DNA of 64,000 bases from Bacillota bacterium (GTDB lineage: Bacteria > Bacillota > Clostridia > Oscillospirales > Ruminococcaceae), in contig JAEYNX010000021.1 in assembly GCA_023412215.1 (NCBI GenBank), positions 1-64,000 of the forward strand, written 5' to 3'. This document shows, piece by piece, positions 16,118-24,825 of the stretch (position 1 is its first letter; every line of letters starts with the position of its first letter). The notes beneath the pieces are model-generated. The model saw nothing but the letters and a program-made list of their open reading frames with translations. It did no database searches and was not told the DNA's origin. The position numbers and the translations under genes are program-made.

Positions 16118-16962
16118 CCCCTTGCGATTTTATTGATTCTGGCCTGAAGCAGGTTGATGCCGAACAGCAGGATAAAGGCGAAAATAACCATGACCAGTGC
16201 GATGGAGGTGGCGGCGGCGTAGTTGAACTGCTCCAGCTTATTCATGATAATCAGCGGCGTGATCTGCGTTTCATAGGGGATGTTTCCCGCGATAAACACC
16301 ACGCTGCCGTATTCGCCGATGCAGCGGGCAAAGGCGAGCCCGAACCCTGTCAGCGCGGCGGGCAAAATCTCGGGGAACACTACCTTAAAAAAGATTCGGG
16401 AGCGGCTGGCGCCCAGCGCCGAAGCCGCTTCCTCATACTGTGGGTCCAGCTTTTCCAGCACCGGCTGGATGGAACGCACCACAAAGGGGATGCCGATAAA
16501 GATCATCGCAATTACAATCCCGACGGTAGTGTAGGAGATTTTGATGCCGAGCTTGTCAAACCATCCGCCGACCCACCCTTTGTCGGAATACAGGGTGGTG
16601 AGCGCGATACCCGCCACTGCGGTAGGCAGGGCGAAGGGCAGCTCAATCAGGCCGTCCAGCACCCGTCGGAGCGGGAATTTGTAACGGGTCAGAATCCACG
16701 CGAGCAGGATACCGAAAACCACATTGACCACGGCGGCAATGGCCGCGCAGGAAAGGCTGACCTTGTATGTAGCCACCGTCTGCTTGTCGGTAACCACGCT
16801 CCAAAAATCTGCGAAGGTGGAATCCGAAAGGGTTAAGAGAACCGAAAACAGAGGAATCAGCACAATCAGGCTGAGCATGGTGATGGTGATACCCATGGAG
16901 AGCCCAAAACCCGGTATCACGTTGCCTTTTCGTTTTTTGAAGAGTTCTTTCAGATGAAACAC
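16114..16962 (-). CDS. cysT: Sulfate ABC transporter permease CysT
   Basis: The 282-residue permease has six membrane segments and the EAA loop EEAASALGASRSRIFFKVVFP, then ARCIGEYGSVVFIAGNIPYE, a CysT/CysU signature. The start codon is GTG behind GGGGGA. It follows sbp by 41 bases and overlaps cysW. Confidence 0.94.
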   Translation of the reverse strand: MFHLKELFKKRKGNVIPGFGLSMGITITMLSLIVLIPLFSVLLTLSDSTFADFWSVVTDKQTVATYKVSLSCAAIAAVVNVVFGILLAWILTRYKFPLRRVLDGLIELPFALPTAVAGIALTTLYSDKGWVGGWFDKLGIKISYTTVGIVIAMIFIGIPFVVRSIQPVLEKLDPQYEEAASALGASRSRIFFKVVFPEILPAALTGFGLAFARCIGEYGSVVFIAGNIPYETQITPLIIMNKLEQFNYAAATSIALVMVIFAFILLFGINLLQARINKIARG

Positions 16963-17003
16963 GTGCGGAGTCCCCCTATTTTCGGTGATGGTGTAAATAG
17001 TCT

Positions 17004-18056
17004 TTACTTTTTATAGATCTGATCGAAGATCGCGCCGTCGGCGAAGAACTTCTCGGCTGCTTTCGCCCAGCCGCCGAAATCATCGTCGATGTTGACCAGC
17101 TCAAGGTTCAGATTAAAGGTGTCGCTGAATTCCTTCAGAATGTCGGGGTTGGAGGGGCGGTAGTAGTTCTGGCCCTCCAGACGCTGCGCATCATCCGAAT
17201 AGAGATATTCCAAATAAGCCTTGGAAACCTCCTCCGTACCGTGCTTCTTCGCGTTGGCATCCACCACCGCAACCGACGGCTGGGCAAGGATGCTTAAAGA
17301 CGGGGTGACAATCTCAAAATCATCCGGATGCTCTTTCAGGGACAGGAACGCTTCATTCTCCCAAGCCAGCAGCACATCCCCCTGCCCGTTTTCCACAAAG
17401 GTGGTGGTGGAGCCGCGGGCGCCGGAATCCAGCACGGTCACGTTCGCGTACAGCGATTTTAAAAACTCCTTGCTTTGGGTCTCATCCCCGCCAAATTTCT
17501 TATCCGCAAACGCCCATGCCGCCAGGAAGTTCCACCGGGCGCCGCCGGAGCTCTTAGGGTCCGGCGTGATGACTTCCACGCCGGGCTTTACAATATCGTC
17601 CCAATCCTTCAGGCTCTTGGGGTTGCCCTTGCGCACCAAAAAGACGATGGTGGAGGTGTAGGGCGCGCTGTTCTTCGGGAGCTCACTTACCCAGCCTTCT
17701 TCAATCAGGCCGCCCTTACGCAGTTCATCCACGTCGCCCTCGAGTGCCAGCGTAACCACATCCGCCTCGTTGCCCTCCAGCACCGAACGGGCCTGTTTAC
17801 CGGAGCCGCCGTGGGACTGGGTGATTTCCACCGCCTGCCCCTTCTCTTTCTCCCAGTATGCCTGGAAAAGCTTGTTGTACTGTTCGTAAAGCTCGCGGGT
17901 GGGGTCGTAGGAAACATTGGTGATGGCCAACGACTTGGCGGTGGGCTGATCGGTGTTTGCAGCGGGAGCCTCCTTTGCGGAGCAGCCGGCGAAAACGCCT
18001 GAAATCGAAACCGCGGCAATTGCCAGGGCCAGTGCCTTTCTGGTTATGCGTTTCAT
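17004..18056 (-). CDS. sbp: Sulfate-binding lipoprotein
   Basis: The 350-residue protein has a lipoprotein signal ending SGVFAGC and mature-domain blocks of Sbp/CysP: SYDPTRELYEQYNKLF, SHGGSGKQARSVLEGN, VLDSGARGSTTTFVENGQGDV and QNYYRPSNP. These mark the sulfate/thiosulfate subgroup. It captures sulfate outside the cell and hands it to CysTW. GAGGT precedes the ATG. It is the first gene of the import operon and follows an unusually long structured leader. Confidence 0.95.
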   Translation of the reverse strand: MKRITRKALALAIAAVSISGVFAGCSAKEAPAANTDQPTAKSLAITNVSYDPTRELYEQYNKLFQAYWEKEKGQAVEITQSHGGSGKQARSVLEGNEADVVTLALEGDVDELRKGGLIEEGWVSELPKNSAPYTSTIVFLVRKGNPKSLKDWDDIVKPGVEVITPDPKSSGGARWNFLAAWAFADKKFGGDETQSKEFLKSLYANVTVLDSGARGSTTTFVENGQGDVLLAWENEAFLSLKEHPDDFEIVTPSLSILAQPSVAVVDANAKKHGTEEVSKAYLEYLYSDDAQRLEGQNYYRPSNPDILKEFSDTFNLNLELVNIDDDFGGWAKAAEKFFADGAIFDQIYKK

Positions 18057-18104
18057 ATGTATCTACCTCATTTCATCATTTCGGTTATATTCTTATAAAT
18101 AATA

Positions 18105-18240
18105 TTCAGGGGAGCTACCGTATCACATTCGGTCTGTAACACTTAAAGCAGTGCGACATCGAAAACGCACCGGAATACGCAGGTTGCCTTTGCTCAACAT
18201 TTCAATCGCTCCTCACTTCAATTCATATATAATATGTATG
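18105..18240 (-). promoter_or_regulatory. Structured sbp leader, possible degenerate SAM-type riboswitch or leader peptide
   Basis: The RNA leader holds GGCAACC (18188-18182) followed 11 bases later by GGTGC (18171-18167), the order and spacing of the SAM-I/SAM-IV core. GAGGAGC (18214-18208) and GCTCCCC (18115-18109) could close it with one mismatch. The conserved AAUUCC after GGUGC is absent, so the match is partial. A 25-codon frame (18200-18123, ATG behind GAGGAG, ends VTDRM) overlaps the same bases. Confidence 0.3.
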
Positions 18241-18282
18241 TTTAATATGATTTATTGTACTCTAGCAATCTACGTTATGCAA
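18241..18282 (-). promoter_or_regulatory. sbp operon promoter
   Basis: TTGCAT (18282-18277) and TACAAT (18259-18254) are 17 bases apart on the minus strand, a good vegetative promoter. ATCATATTAAA (18251-18241) lies directly downstream, as at aprA. The transcript would have a leader of about 185 bases. Confidence 0.6.
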
Positions 18283-18450
18283 CAGGAAATTAAGCAATCG
18301 TTTGCGCAGTGGGGGTTGAAAGGGAACGCATTAAAACCGCCGGTTAAGCCTTTGTTATTGGTAGCAGATAGGAGAAAACCTTCTCAAAAACATCGAGTCC
18401 CTTGCATTATTCAACTTCTTCGGAAGTCGAGCAGAAATTTCTGGAGAGCC

Positions 18451-18650
18451 TTATATTTTACAGTCATCCGGCACTTTATCTGTTCTAAGTCCCTAAAAAA
18501 CCGAATACCGCAGGCTTCCGTCTTTAGTTCGTGCCAAGTACTTAACGGTGCACACCAGTTCTGGCTTCAGTCAAATAGCTTGCGGACTCTCCCTTGTGAA
18601 AAAAGGTTCATTAACAAACTTTTTACACGACGCCAAAGCCTGCTTTTGCG
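18451..18650 (-). pseudogene. Remnant of an ATP-dependent DNA ligase (LigD-type) C-terminus
   Basis: Reading the minus strand gives FVNEPFFTRESPQAI, stop, LKPELVCTVKYLARTKDGSL, RYSVF, stop, GLRTDKVPDDC. This is the conserved OB-fold tail of bacterial ATP-dependent ligases, where the pattern is a PELVxEV strand followed by TxxGxLRxPxFxGLRxDK. Two in-frame stops interrupt it and the ligase core is absent. It is a decayed fragment, with the call resting on the strong local pattern. Confidence 0.6.
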
Positions 18651-18756
18651 TTTGACTATTTGACAAACTACAAACTTCGCCTGCCGTAAATAAGGGGAAT
18701 TTAGCCTTATCAGTTAATCGGGTAAATTTATCATTTTGTATAGTCATTCAAATATA

Positions 18757-18804
18757 AAACAAGCGGTCATGCATCTATTCTCTCAGTTGCATGGCCGCCT
18801 GTTT
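18757..18804 (-). terminator. Terminator-like hairpin after the surface protein
   Basis: AAACAAGCGGTCATGCA (18757-18773) pairs with TGCATGGCCGCCTGTTT (18788-18804) over 17 positions with two G-U wobbles. It lies just beyond the 3' end of the minus-strand surface protein pseudogene. Confidence 0.7.
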
Positions 18805-18809
18805 ACTTG

Positions 18810-20335
18810 TTAGCTTATTGTAGATAATCTCAGATTATTTTTGTTTTTTCCGCCGTAGGAGTAACGCCGCGGAGGCGGGGCCGGGGTGAGGGAAAGCATC
18901 CACGCCCGGCCGGTGGTGGATACGGGCAGGTCGTAGATGTTGGGGGAAACGAGCGTCACGCCCTCGGGCAGGCTCAGGCCGGTGGTGTCGATCCCGATGC
19001 CCGTGCCGTTGGTCACGTTGGAATACTGCGGTGCGGGCGGAGCATCATCGTCACCGCTGTCGCCTGAACCGCCCGAGGAACCATCTCCGCTGGGCCGATT
19101 CTCCCAAATGGCGTACAGGTGCAGATCACCGGTCGGCATGATGATTGTAGCTCCCACCGCGTAGATCGTCCCCGTGCCGTTCGCTGTCGTATTCCAGTAC
19201 TTGAACTGCTTACCCGACGGAGCGGTGAAGGTGTTTGCCGCCACCGTAAAAGCTACGCCTTCAGCCTTATCAATGTCGGTTGGTGCCGTTCCCGTGCCAC
19301 CGTTCGGATGGTAGATTACAGCATGAGAAGGGATTACCTCGAATGTCGCCGCTACTGTCACATTGTTTGCGGGCATGGCGAAGGTGGTGGAGGCGTTGCC
19401 GGCATTTCCAAACTGCCCGCCGCCCGAGGAGGTCCAGCCGCCGAACCGATACCCGTTGTCAGCGGCAGCGGCGATATCTAAAACCGTACCCGCCGCATAA
19501 TAACCGTTGGCGCCGACGGTGATACTGCCGCCGGTCTCCGTAGTAAAAGTAAGGGCATAACCGCGTGCCATTCCTGGAAATTCCGCAAAACCTAACTCCT
19601 CACCACAATTGTAGACGATACCGAAAATACCGTTCTCTTCATCCCATCGATACGACCCGCCTCCGTAAGCGAGCGCGAGTCCTTGTGCGGAGTCGCGGGG
19701 TGCGGCGGCAATACCGTGATCTACCTTGACTATAAGGCAATCTCCTTCGCCGCTCACGTTTCCCGTAACCGAGCCGCCCGATACCACCTCAAAAGTGCCC
19801 GCACCGCTAAGGTGGATAAAATTTTCTGCCGTCGCGGTTGCCGTGATCGCCCCCGTGCCGCCGTGCTGCCATGCGCCGCTGGCGGCGGCAACCGCCTGCG
19901 CCGAGATCGTTTCCGCAAAGGCGAAGGACTGCATCATGCCTTCCTCTACCGTCACGGTGATCTCGGGAAGCGACACATCCCCCGCCACACTCCAGCTTCC
20001 CGGCAGCGCCGGCGTGAATATGTATGTGCCTGCCGCCTACGGGTCGTAGGGCGGCACGCTCTGCCATGCCACGCCCGTAATTATAACCGTCTCGCCGCTT
20101 TCTCCGGGCATCGCGACCGCGCTTGCCCCCAGCACTGCGGCAGGTTGAGCGCATCCTGCACGGTGCCGTGCGGTACCATCCGTTTCCGCACTTCTTCCCG
20201 CAATATCGCAAAGGCGGTGACTGTCATAGTACTGTCTTGCGCGTATACGGGTATTAGACTCACCTGTATCGCCAGCAGGGCCAAGGCCGCAACAAGGGCT
20301 GACAGTTTTATCACAAATCTGTTCCTAAGCATCAT
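18810..20335 (-). pseudogene. Cell-surface repeat protein, frameshifted
   Basis: Two frames of one gene can be joined. The 5' part (ATG at 20335) encodes a signal peptide ending VYAQD. The 3' part holds Listeria-Bacteroides-type repeats, seen as GYRFGGWTSSGGGQF and VIYHPNGGTGTAPTDIDKA, and an acidic Gly/Ser linker. The frame breaks near 20128-20143, where one base is missing in CTGCCGCAGTG, and a TAG interrupts at 20039-20037 inside a YDP-x-AAGTYIFTP motif. No LPXTG anchor is seen. The intact form would be an exported adhesin-like protein. A sequencing error could explain one lesion but hardly both. Confidence 0.75.
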
Positions 20336-20384
20336 TTACATCTCCCCGTTCGATTATATTCACCGGGCTTTTCCGTTTTTACGC

Positions 20385-20420
20385 AAAAACGCCGCCATAA
20401 TTAAAACCATTATAGCGGCG
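20385..20420 (-). terminator. Terminator after the truncated response regulator
   Basis: On the minus strand CGCCGCTATAAT (20420-20409) pairs with the downstream arm ending at 20390 with one mismatch, followed by TTTTT (20389-20385). It fits the end of the gene at 20507. Confidence 0.75.
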
Positions 20421-20506
20421 TGCCTTATTTTTATGTAATGTACTAAGGTACAGGGTGGCAAAAATTATTAAAAATTTACGAGAACAAGTCAAAGAAAGAC
20501 AATCGT

Positions 20507-21151
20507 CTACTCCACGATGCCCTCTTGTATGGCGAACCTTACCGCCTCGCTGCGGTTTTGCATATGCAGCTTGCGCAGGATCATCTCGATGTAATACTTC
20601 ACGGTGCGTTCGGTTACCCCCAGCTCCGCCGCGATCTCCTTGTATCTCATCCCCTTCGCGACCATGATCAGTACCTCCCGCTGCCTGCCGCTCAGCGCAC
20701 CGATACCGCCCTCGCTTTCGTTTGGGCAAGCCGGCTCGGCAAGCTGTCTATCGTCACTGATTTTATACTCTTTTAGCAGCTTGGAGGCCAGCAGCGGAGA
20801 GACGGGGAACCCGCCCGACTCGGCCTGCATCAGCATCTCAAACAGCACATCTGCGTCAAGGCTTTTGAGCAGATAACCCGAGGCGCCGCTCTTGATCGCC
20901 TCAAAAACGTCGTCCTCGCTTTCCGAAGCGGTGAGCATGATGATGTTTACCCCCGGGCACTGTGCCTTGATTATCCGCGTTGCCTGCAGGCCGGAGACCG
21001 GCTTCATCATAATATCCATCAGCACCACGTCCGGCTTTAAGCACATCGCCTTTTTAAGCGCTTCCTCCCCGCCCAAGGCCGTATCGATCACCTCCATGCC
21101 CCGGGCCAGCAAAAGGTTTTTGAGTCTGTATATGTTAAAATTGTACGACAT
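20507..21151 (-). pseudogene. NarL/LuxR-type response regulator lacking its 5' end
   Basis: From NLLLARGMEV onward the protein is a normal receiver: phospho-acceptor Asp in VVLMDIMM, Thr in IMLTAS, Lys in YLLKSL. A complete LuxR-type helix-turn-helix follows (LSGRQREVLIMVAKGM to NRSEAVRFA). The first strand with the acidic Asp pair, normally about 12 residues earlier, is missing. The ATG at 21151 reads MSYNFNIYRL into foreign sequence. A longer frame to 21208 has the same defect. Without the acidic pocket, Mg-dependent phosphorylation should fail. The break coincides with the start of an activase fragment on the other strand. Confidence 0.7.
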
Positions 21152-21497
21152 CAAGCTGATCTCTCCGTCGCTGCACCGGGAATGCACCTCGGTAAGCAAC
21201 GCCCGCATACAGGATAACCTGCTCCGGCTGATTGCAAGGTCGGCAGCCGTATTGGTGCGGATCCCCCTGATCCCCGCCTTTCACGATGATTAGGAGCTTG
21301 AAAAGCTTGCCGCATTTCTCGCCCCCCTGAAGCTGCAGCACATCGAACTGCTTCCCTACCACCGCTACGGCATCGGCAAATACGAGGAGCTCGGGCAGGT
21401 CTATACGCTGGACTGCTTGGAACCGGATAACGCGTGGCTTAAGCACGCGCTGGCCTTTTTTTCTTCCTGCCGAGCCGAGGTTGTGCTAAACACTTAA
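21141..21497 (+). pseudogene. Glycyl-radical-enzyme activase, C-terminal remnant
   Basis: The plus strand reads LYDIKLISPSLHRECTSVSN, then VLVRIPLIPAFHDD, a TAG stop (21291-21293), then LQHIELLPYHRYGIGKYEEL. These are the order and motifs of PflA-type radical SAM activases (DIK..H...T..SN, VRIPxIPG, LLPYHxxGxxKYxxLG). The radical SAM CxxxCxxC half is absent. The fragment is non-functional and has no glycyl radical enzyme beside it. Confidence 0.72.
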
Positions 21498-21505
21498 CAA
21501 ATATC

Positions 21506-21691
21506 TTGAAGCAAAAAGAATGCGTGAGATTCCTGTTTCTGAAAGAGAATCAAAATAAATATAACATCAAGAAGGCCTATAAGATCCTCAAAATCTCACG
21601 CTCCGGCTACTATGACTGTTTGCAGCTAAAGAACGGATATCACCCCGCTAAGGTGCGAAACCAGCCTTTACTGCTTTTGGGCCTGATATAA
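21506..21691 (+). pseudogene. IS3-family transposase OrfB N-terminal fragment
   Basis: The 61-codon frame contains RFLFLKENQNKYNIKKAYK and ILKISRSGYYDCL. This is the helix-turn-helix opening of IS3/IS150-group OrfB, whose catalytic DDE core should follow but does not: the frame ends at once in unrelated sequence. It begins nine bases after the activase remnant. No terminal inverted repeats were recognised. Confidence 0.72.
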
Positions 21692-22383
21692 AGGACGGCA
21701 ACGTAATGGACGGCGCCCGAGCATTGGATTAACCCCCCCTCTTTGTAAAGCTGTTTGGGGTTAAGATGTCGGGTATTGATGGGTAAACCGCCAGATATTT
21801 TTAAATAGTCTTCTCTCTACCAAAGTGCCCTTCTTTTCATCCTGTGTTTAGTAATGGGAAAGGGCGTTTAAACATTAAACGCCCTTTCCCATTACAATTT
21901 AAAGTGCTCATAAAGCTATCATGAGTAATTGTTTTAGTAATTCATGATGTGCAGTCCAGATTCGCCCCGAACCTCAACTAGTTGATGACTCAAAATACTG
22001 TTAAAGGACTTTGCCGCCCCTGTAAAATAACCGGGGCGGCAATAAGAGGGAAACAAATATAGAAAATGTCTTTTTATTGAGTGCAGTGATGATTGATAAA
22101 GCATCCCTCTAGTACTGCACGACTATATCTTTTTTGCTAAAAAGCAAAATAGATACTCACTATCCTATTACAACCTATCATTCTTTTTTGCCTATTTGAG
22201 ACAGATTACACTGAAAGGCTGTCTGGCTATCTCTGACCTTGAAGCCTATTATATCTTAATTTTAGACGAATTTCGACAAACTGCACTTATCATGTAATAA
22301 TTACACTTAAATCGTCTGCTCTATAGTAATCGCACCCTCATATGCTATAATAACTTTAAGTACGACAACAAAGGATGGGGTTC
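21692..22383. other. Gene-free gap with two strong hairpins
   Basis: No convincing gene lies here. A perfect 19-base inverted repeat (TAATGGGAAAGGGCGTTTA at 21852-21870 with its partner at 21876-21894, 5-base loop) and a 10-base GC-rich hairpin (22011-22042, TTGCCGCCCC with its partner) stand out. A TATAAT at about 22346 may be the -10 of the two-component genes, with no clear -35. On the minus strand near 21790-21845 a short frame reads KKGTLVERRLFKN, source unknown. Confidence 0.6.
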
Positions 22384-23130
22384 ATGCTTAAAATAGCGAT
22401 TTGTGATGACGATGTTTCCGAGCTTGATCAAGCATACTTTATCGTTTCTAACTATTGGGGTAATCGCCCTGATATTGAGGTTGCTGTATACAAATTTCTT
22501 TCTCCATATGAATTGTTTGAGACTATCGAGCGTGAGGGCCGTTTTCAGTTGTACCTTCTGGACATACTGATGCCCCAAATTAACGGTATCGATGTGGGAA
22601 CAAAAATCCGCCATGATGATGAGAATGCGGTGCTGGTTTATCTTACATCTTCACCGGACTATGCGCTGGACTCTTACAAACTATACGCTTTTCAATACCT
22701 TTTAAAGCCTATTAATAAGCAGGCGATGCACAAAGTCTTAGACAAAGTTACCGAGAAGCTGGTTCGTCAGTTGGCAAATGCGCTGCCGATAAAAACAAAA
22801 AACGGCATTGTGTCCATACCGCTTTCACAAATTATCTATGTGGAGTATAACGAGCACCGCTTAAGCTTTTGCCTCACGAACGGCAACCATGTAACCAGTC
22901 TTACTGTCCGTGAGCCCTTCGATGATTTCGCGGGTAACTTAATGCAGGATGAATGCTTTGCACACCCCCATGCCTCGTTCTTAGTAAACTTAAGGCATGT
23001 GCGCACACTCACCGCAAAAGACATGATCATGGTGAACCAAACACACATTCCGATTTCCCGCAAGAAGTACGCCGAGATTAAAAAGCAATATATAGATTTT
23101 GTACTAAAAGGCGGGAATAGCGGATGCTAA
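22384..23130 (+). CDS. LytTR-family response regulator (AgrA-like)
   Basis: I start at the ATG at 22384 (MLKIAICDDD), spaced from AAGGA; the ATG at 22375 is too close to it. The 248-residue protein has a receiver domain (DDD, phospho-acceptor in LLDILMP, Lys in YLLKP) and a C-terminal LytTR DNA-binding domain (IIYVEYNEHRLSF, FLVNLRHV, ISRKKY). It overlaps the kinase gene by 7 bases. No autoinducer peptide or AgrB gene is adjacent, so the signal is unknown. Confidence 0.92.
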   Translation: MLKIAICDDDVSELDQAYFIVSNYWGNRPDIEVAVYKFLSPYELFETIEREGRFQLYLLDILMPQINGIDVGTKIRHDDENAVLVYLTSSPDYALDSYKLYAFQYLLKPINKQAMHKVLDKVTEKLVRQLANALPIKTKNGIVSIPLSQIIYVEYNEHRLSFCLTNGNHVTSLTVREPFDDFAGNLMQDECFAHPHASFLVNLRHVRTLTAKDMIMVNQTHIPISRKKYAEIKKQYIDFVLKGGNSGC

Positions 23131-24395
23131 TCATTTTTGATGAACTAGTGCTGCTTGGCATGGCTATTATCTTTCAATATTTGATGTTAAAGCCGCGTTT
23201 TACCCGTAATAAAACTATTTTCACCCTGATAATAGGCAGCGGTATAGTATTCAGCTTAAATTTGCCACTGTTTCATTTCTGGAGTGCAGAGCAACTCAAC
23301 CCGCTCTACCCATTAAGAGTAATTATCCCCATCTTTTTTCTTTTTACTTTTCTCTCTAAAACTAGAGGTGTTAAGCTCTTATTTAACTTGCTTACGACTG
23401 TGTTGTTATGTATTTTAACAACATTAAGCGGCTATCTGGTTGCTTTTCCATTTCAATTTAACGAGGCAGCTAAAATAGCCGGAAGGTTCATTGCCTTTAT
23501 ACCACTCTACTTTTTCGTGGCGCGTTTTTTTAAACATCTGTACTTCGAGATGCTGGAAAAGCTGAAAAAGGGGTGGGTTTTACTTTGCCTAATACCGCTC
23601 CTAATCTCAGCGCTGTATTATTATTGTGCAATGCTTGAGGGTGATTTGAAGGAACACCCCGAAAACAGCTTTCCTATCATCATATCCGCACTGCTCTTTA
23701 TGGTAACCTATGCCGTGATTTGCATCTTCTTTCAGCAAATCGGGCAATTGTTTGCGCTACAGAGCGAACGGCAACTCATGCAAGCTCAGGTTTCAGCGCT
23801 TAAGAACCAATCTGTTGCGGTTATGGAGTCTATGAAAACGATGAGCATATATCGTCATGACATGCGCCATTACATGCAAAGTATCAGAGCACTTCTTGAA
23901 AACGGCAATACGAAAGCAGCACTTGATTATATGGGAAGTCTCAGTCATTCATTTGAGAAGGCGGAAATTTCAAGGTATTGCGAGAATGAAACGCTTAATG
24001 CGATCCTCTTTTACTATATTGATATGGCTGAAAAAGAAGGTATAAAGGTTTCCACCAAATTGGATATTCCACAGCAGCTACCGGTAAAGGAAATGGAGCT
24101 TGCCACCGTGTTAGCCAACGCCATCGAAAATGCCAGAAATGCGTGTCGTATGATGCCCAAGGAAAGAGAGCGGGCTATTCAAATAACCTGTGTAGCCAAG
24201 CCCAAATTTGCGTTCGAAATCTCAAATACTTATTACGGTGAGGTTTTATTTAACGAGAGCGGCCTTCCTATGGCAACAGAGGAGGGGCATGGACTGGGGT
24301 CGCAGAGCATTGCCGCCTTCGTGAAAAAGTACAACGCGATACTGGATTATCAAACTGATAACGGCCTGTTCCGGATTAGAATACTATTAACTTAG
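23124..24395 (+). CDS. GHKL-type sensor histidine kinase (AgrC-like)
   Basis: The 423-residue protein has about six N-terminal membrane segments (residues 1-210) without a large extracellular domain. A dimerisation helix with SIYRHDMRHYMQ (phospho-acceptor His) follows, then a GHKL ATPase with N box NAIENARNAC and G box GHGLGSQS. This is the AgrC/peptide-sensor plan. It should phosphorylate the LytTR regulator encoded upstream. A hairpin repeat directly follows the stop. Confidence 0.92.
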   Translation: MLIIFDELVLLGMAIIFQYLMLKPRFTRNKTIFTLIIGSGIVFSLNLPLFHFWSAEQLNPLYPLRVIIPIFFLFTFLSKTRGVKLLFNLLTTVLLCILTTLSGYLVAFPFQFNEAAKIAGRFIAFIPLYFFVARFFKHLYFEMLEKLKKGWVLLCLIPLLISALYYYCAMLEGDLKEHPENSFPIIISALLFMVTYAVICIFFQQIGQLFALQSERQLMQAQVSALKNQSVAVMESMKTMSIYRHDMRHYMQSIRALLENGNTKAALDYMGSLSHSFEKAEISRYCENETLNAILFYYIDMAEKEGIKVSTKLDIPQQLPVKEMELATVLANAIENARNACRMMPKERERAIQITCVAKPKFAFEISNTYYGEVLFNESGLPMATEEGHGLGSQSIAAFVKKYNAILDYQTDNGLFRIRILLT

Positions 24396-24408
24396 AATAA
24401 TCAAAATA

Positions 24409-24442
24409 ATGTGAATCTCAGAATTTTCTCTGAGCTTCGCAT
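24409..24442. repeat. Hairpin repeat, copy 2
   Basis: ATGTGAATCTCAGA (24409-24422) faces TCTGAGCTTCGCAT (24429-24442). The right arm matches the ATGCGAAGCTCAGA family exactly and the left arm carries two changes. It is 13 bases after the kinase stop. Confidence 0.6.
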
Positions 24443-24825
24443 ACTTCCGATGGCATACAGCTTAGACCTTACCCGCTTCGTAGTATATGCCGGAACGCAA
24501 GAATACAGTGATGTTGTCATGTTTAGTCCTACCGTGAGCGTAACCGATACCGTTATAATCGCTGCTGTTTGCCTCGTGGTCGGTACGTCCTCCTATGCAA
24601 GGAGTGAGAAAAACAGGTAGAGTATAAATTTAAATTGAGTCGAATAAAAATTATGCGAAGTCAGAGCCAGTTCTGAACTTCGCATAAGAACTATTTTATC
24701 TTTATCGACATTATCGGAATGTTTCTGTTTTATCAAAATCACTTCCATGATAATCTTCCCTGTTAGGTATAGGGACCAACCAAACAAATTTTTCATAGAG
24801 AGTGACGCAAAGACACGCTTAAAAG
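24443..24825. other. Gene-poor gap after the two-component system
   Basis: A 69-codon frame (24411-24620) overlaps hairpin copy 2 and has one hydrophobic run, but no ribosome site and no recognised family, so I do not call it. The rest holds hairpin copy 3 and AT-rich sequence up to the dehydratase stop. Confidence 0.5.
24651..24687. repeat. Hairpin repeat, copy 3
   Basis: TTATGCGAAGTCAGAG pairs with TCTGAACTTCGCATAA (24672-24687) with a single-base bulge. It has the same core as the hairpins at 581 and 24409. Confidence 0.65.

Noticed and set aside
18151..18663. 170-codon plus-strand frame in the sbp upstream gap
   Set aside because: It crosses the sbp promoter and the ligase remnant in antisense and has no ribosome site or known motif.
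19683..20438. 251-codon plus-strand frame
   Set aside because: It is antisense to the surface protein pseudogene, whose signal peptide and repeats are on the minus strand.
24411..24620. 69-codon plus-strand frame with one hydrophobic run, possible signal peptide precursor for the Agr-like kinase
   Set aside because: Its start lies inside a hairpin repeat, there is no ribosome site, and it lacks the Cys/Ser-Asn-centred core of AgrD-type peptides.
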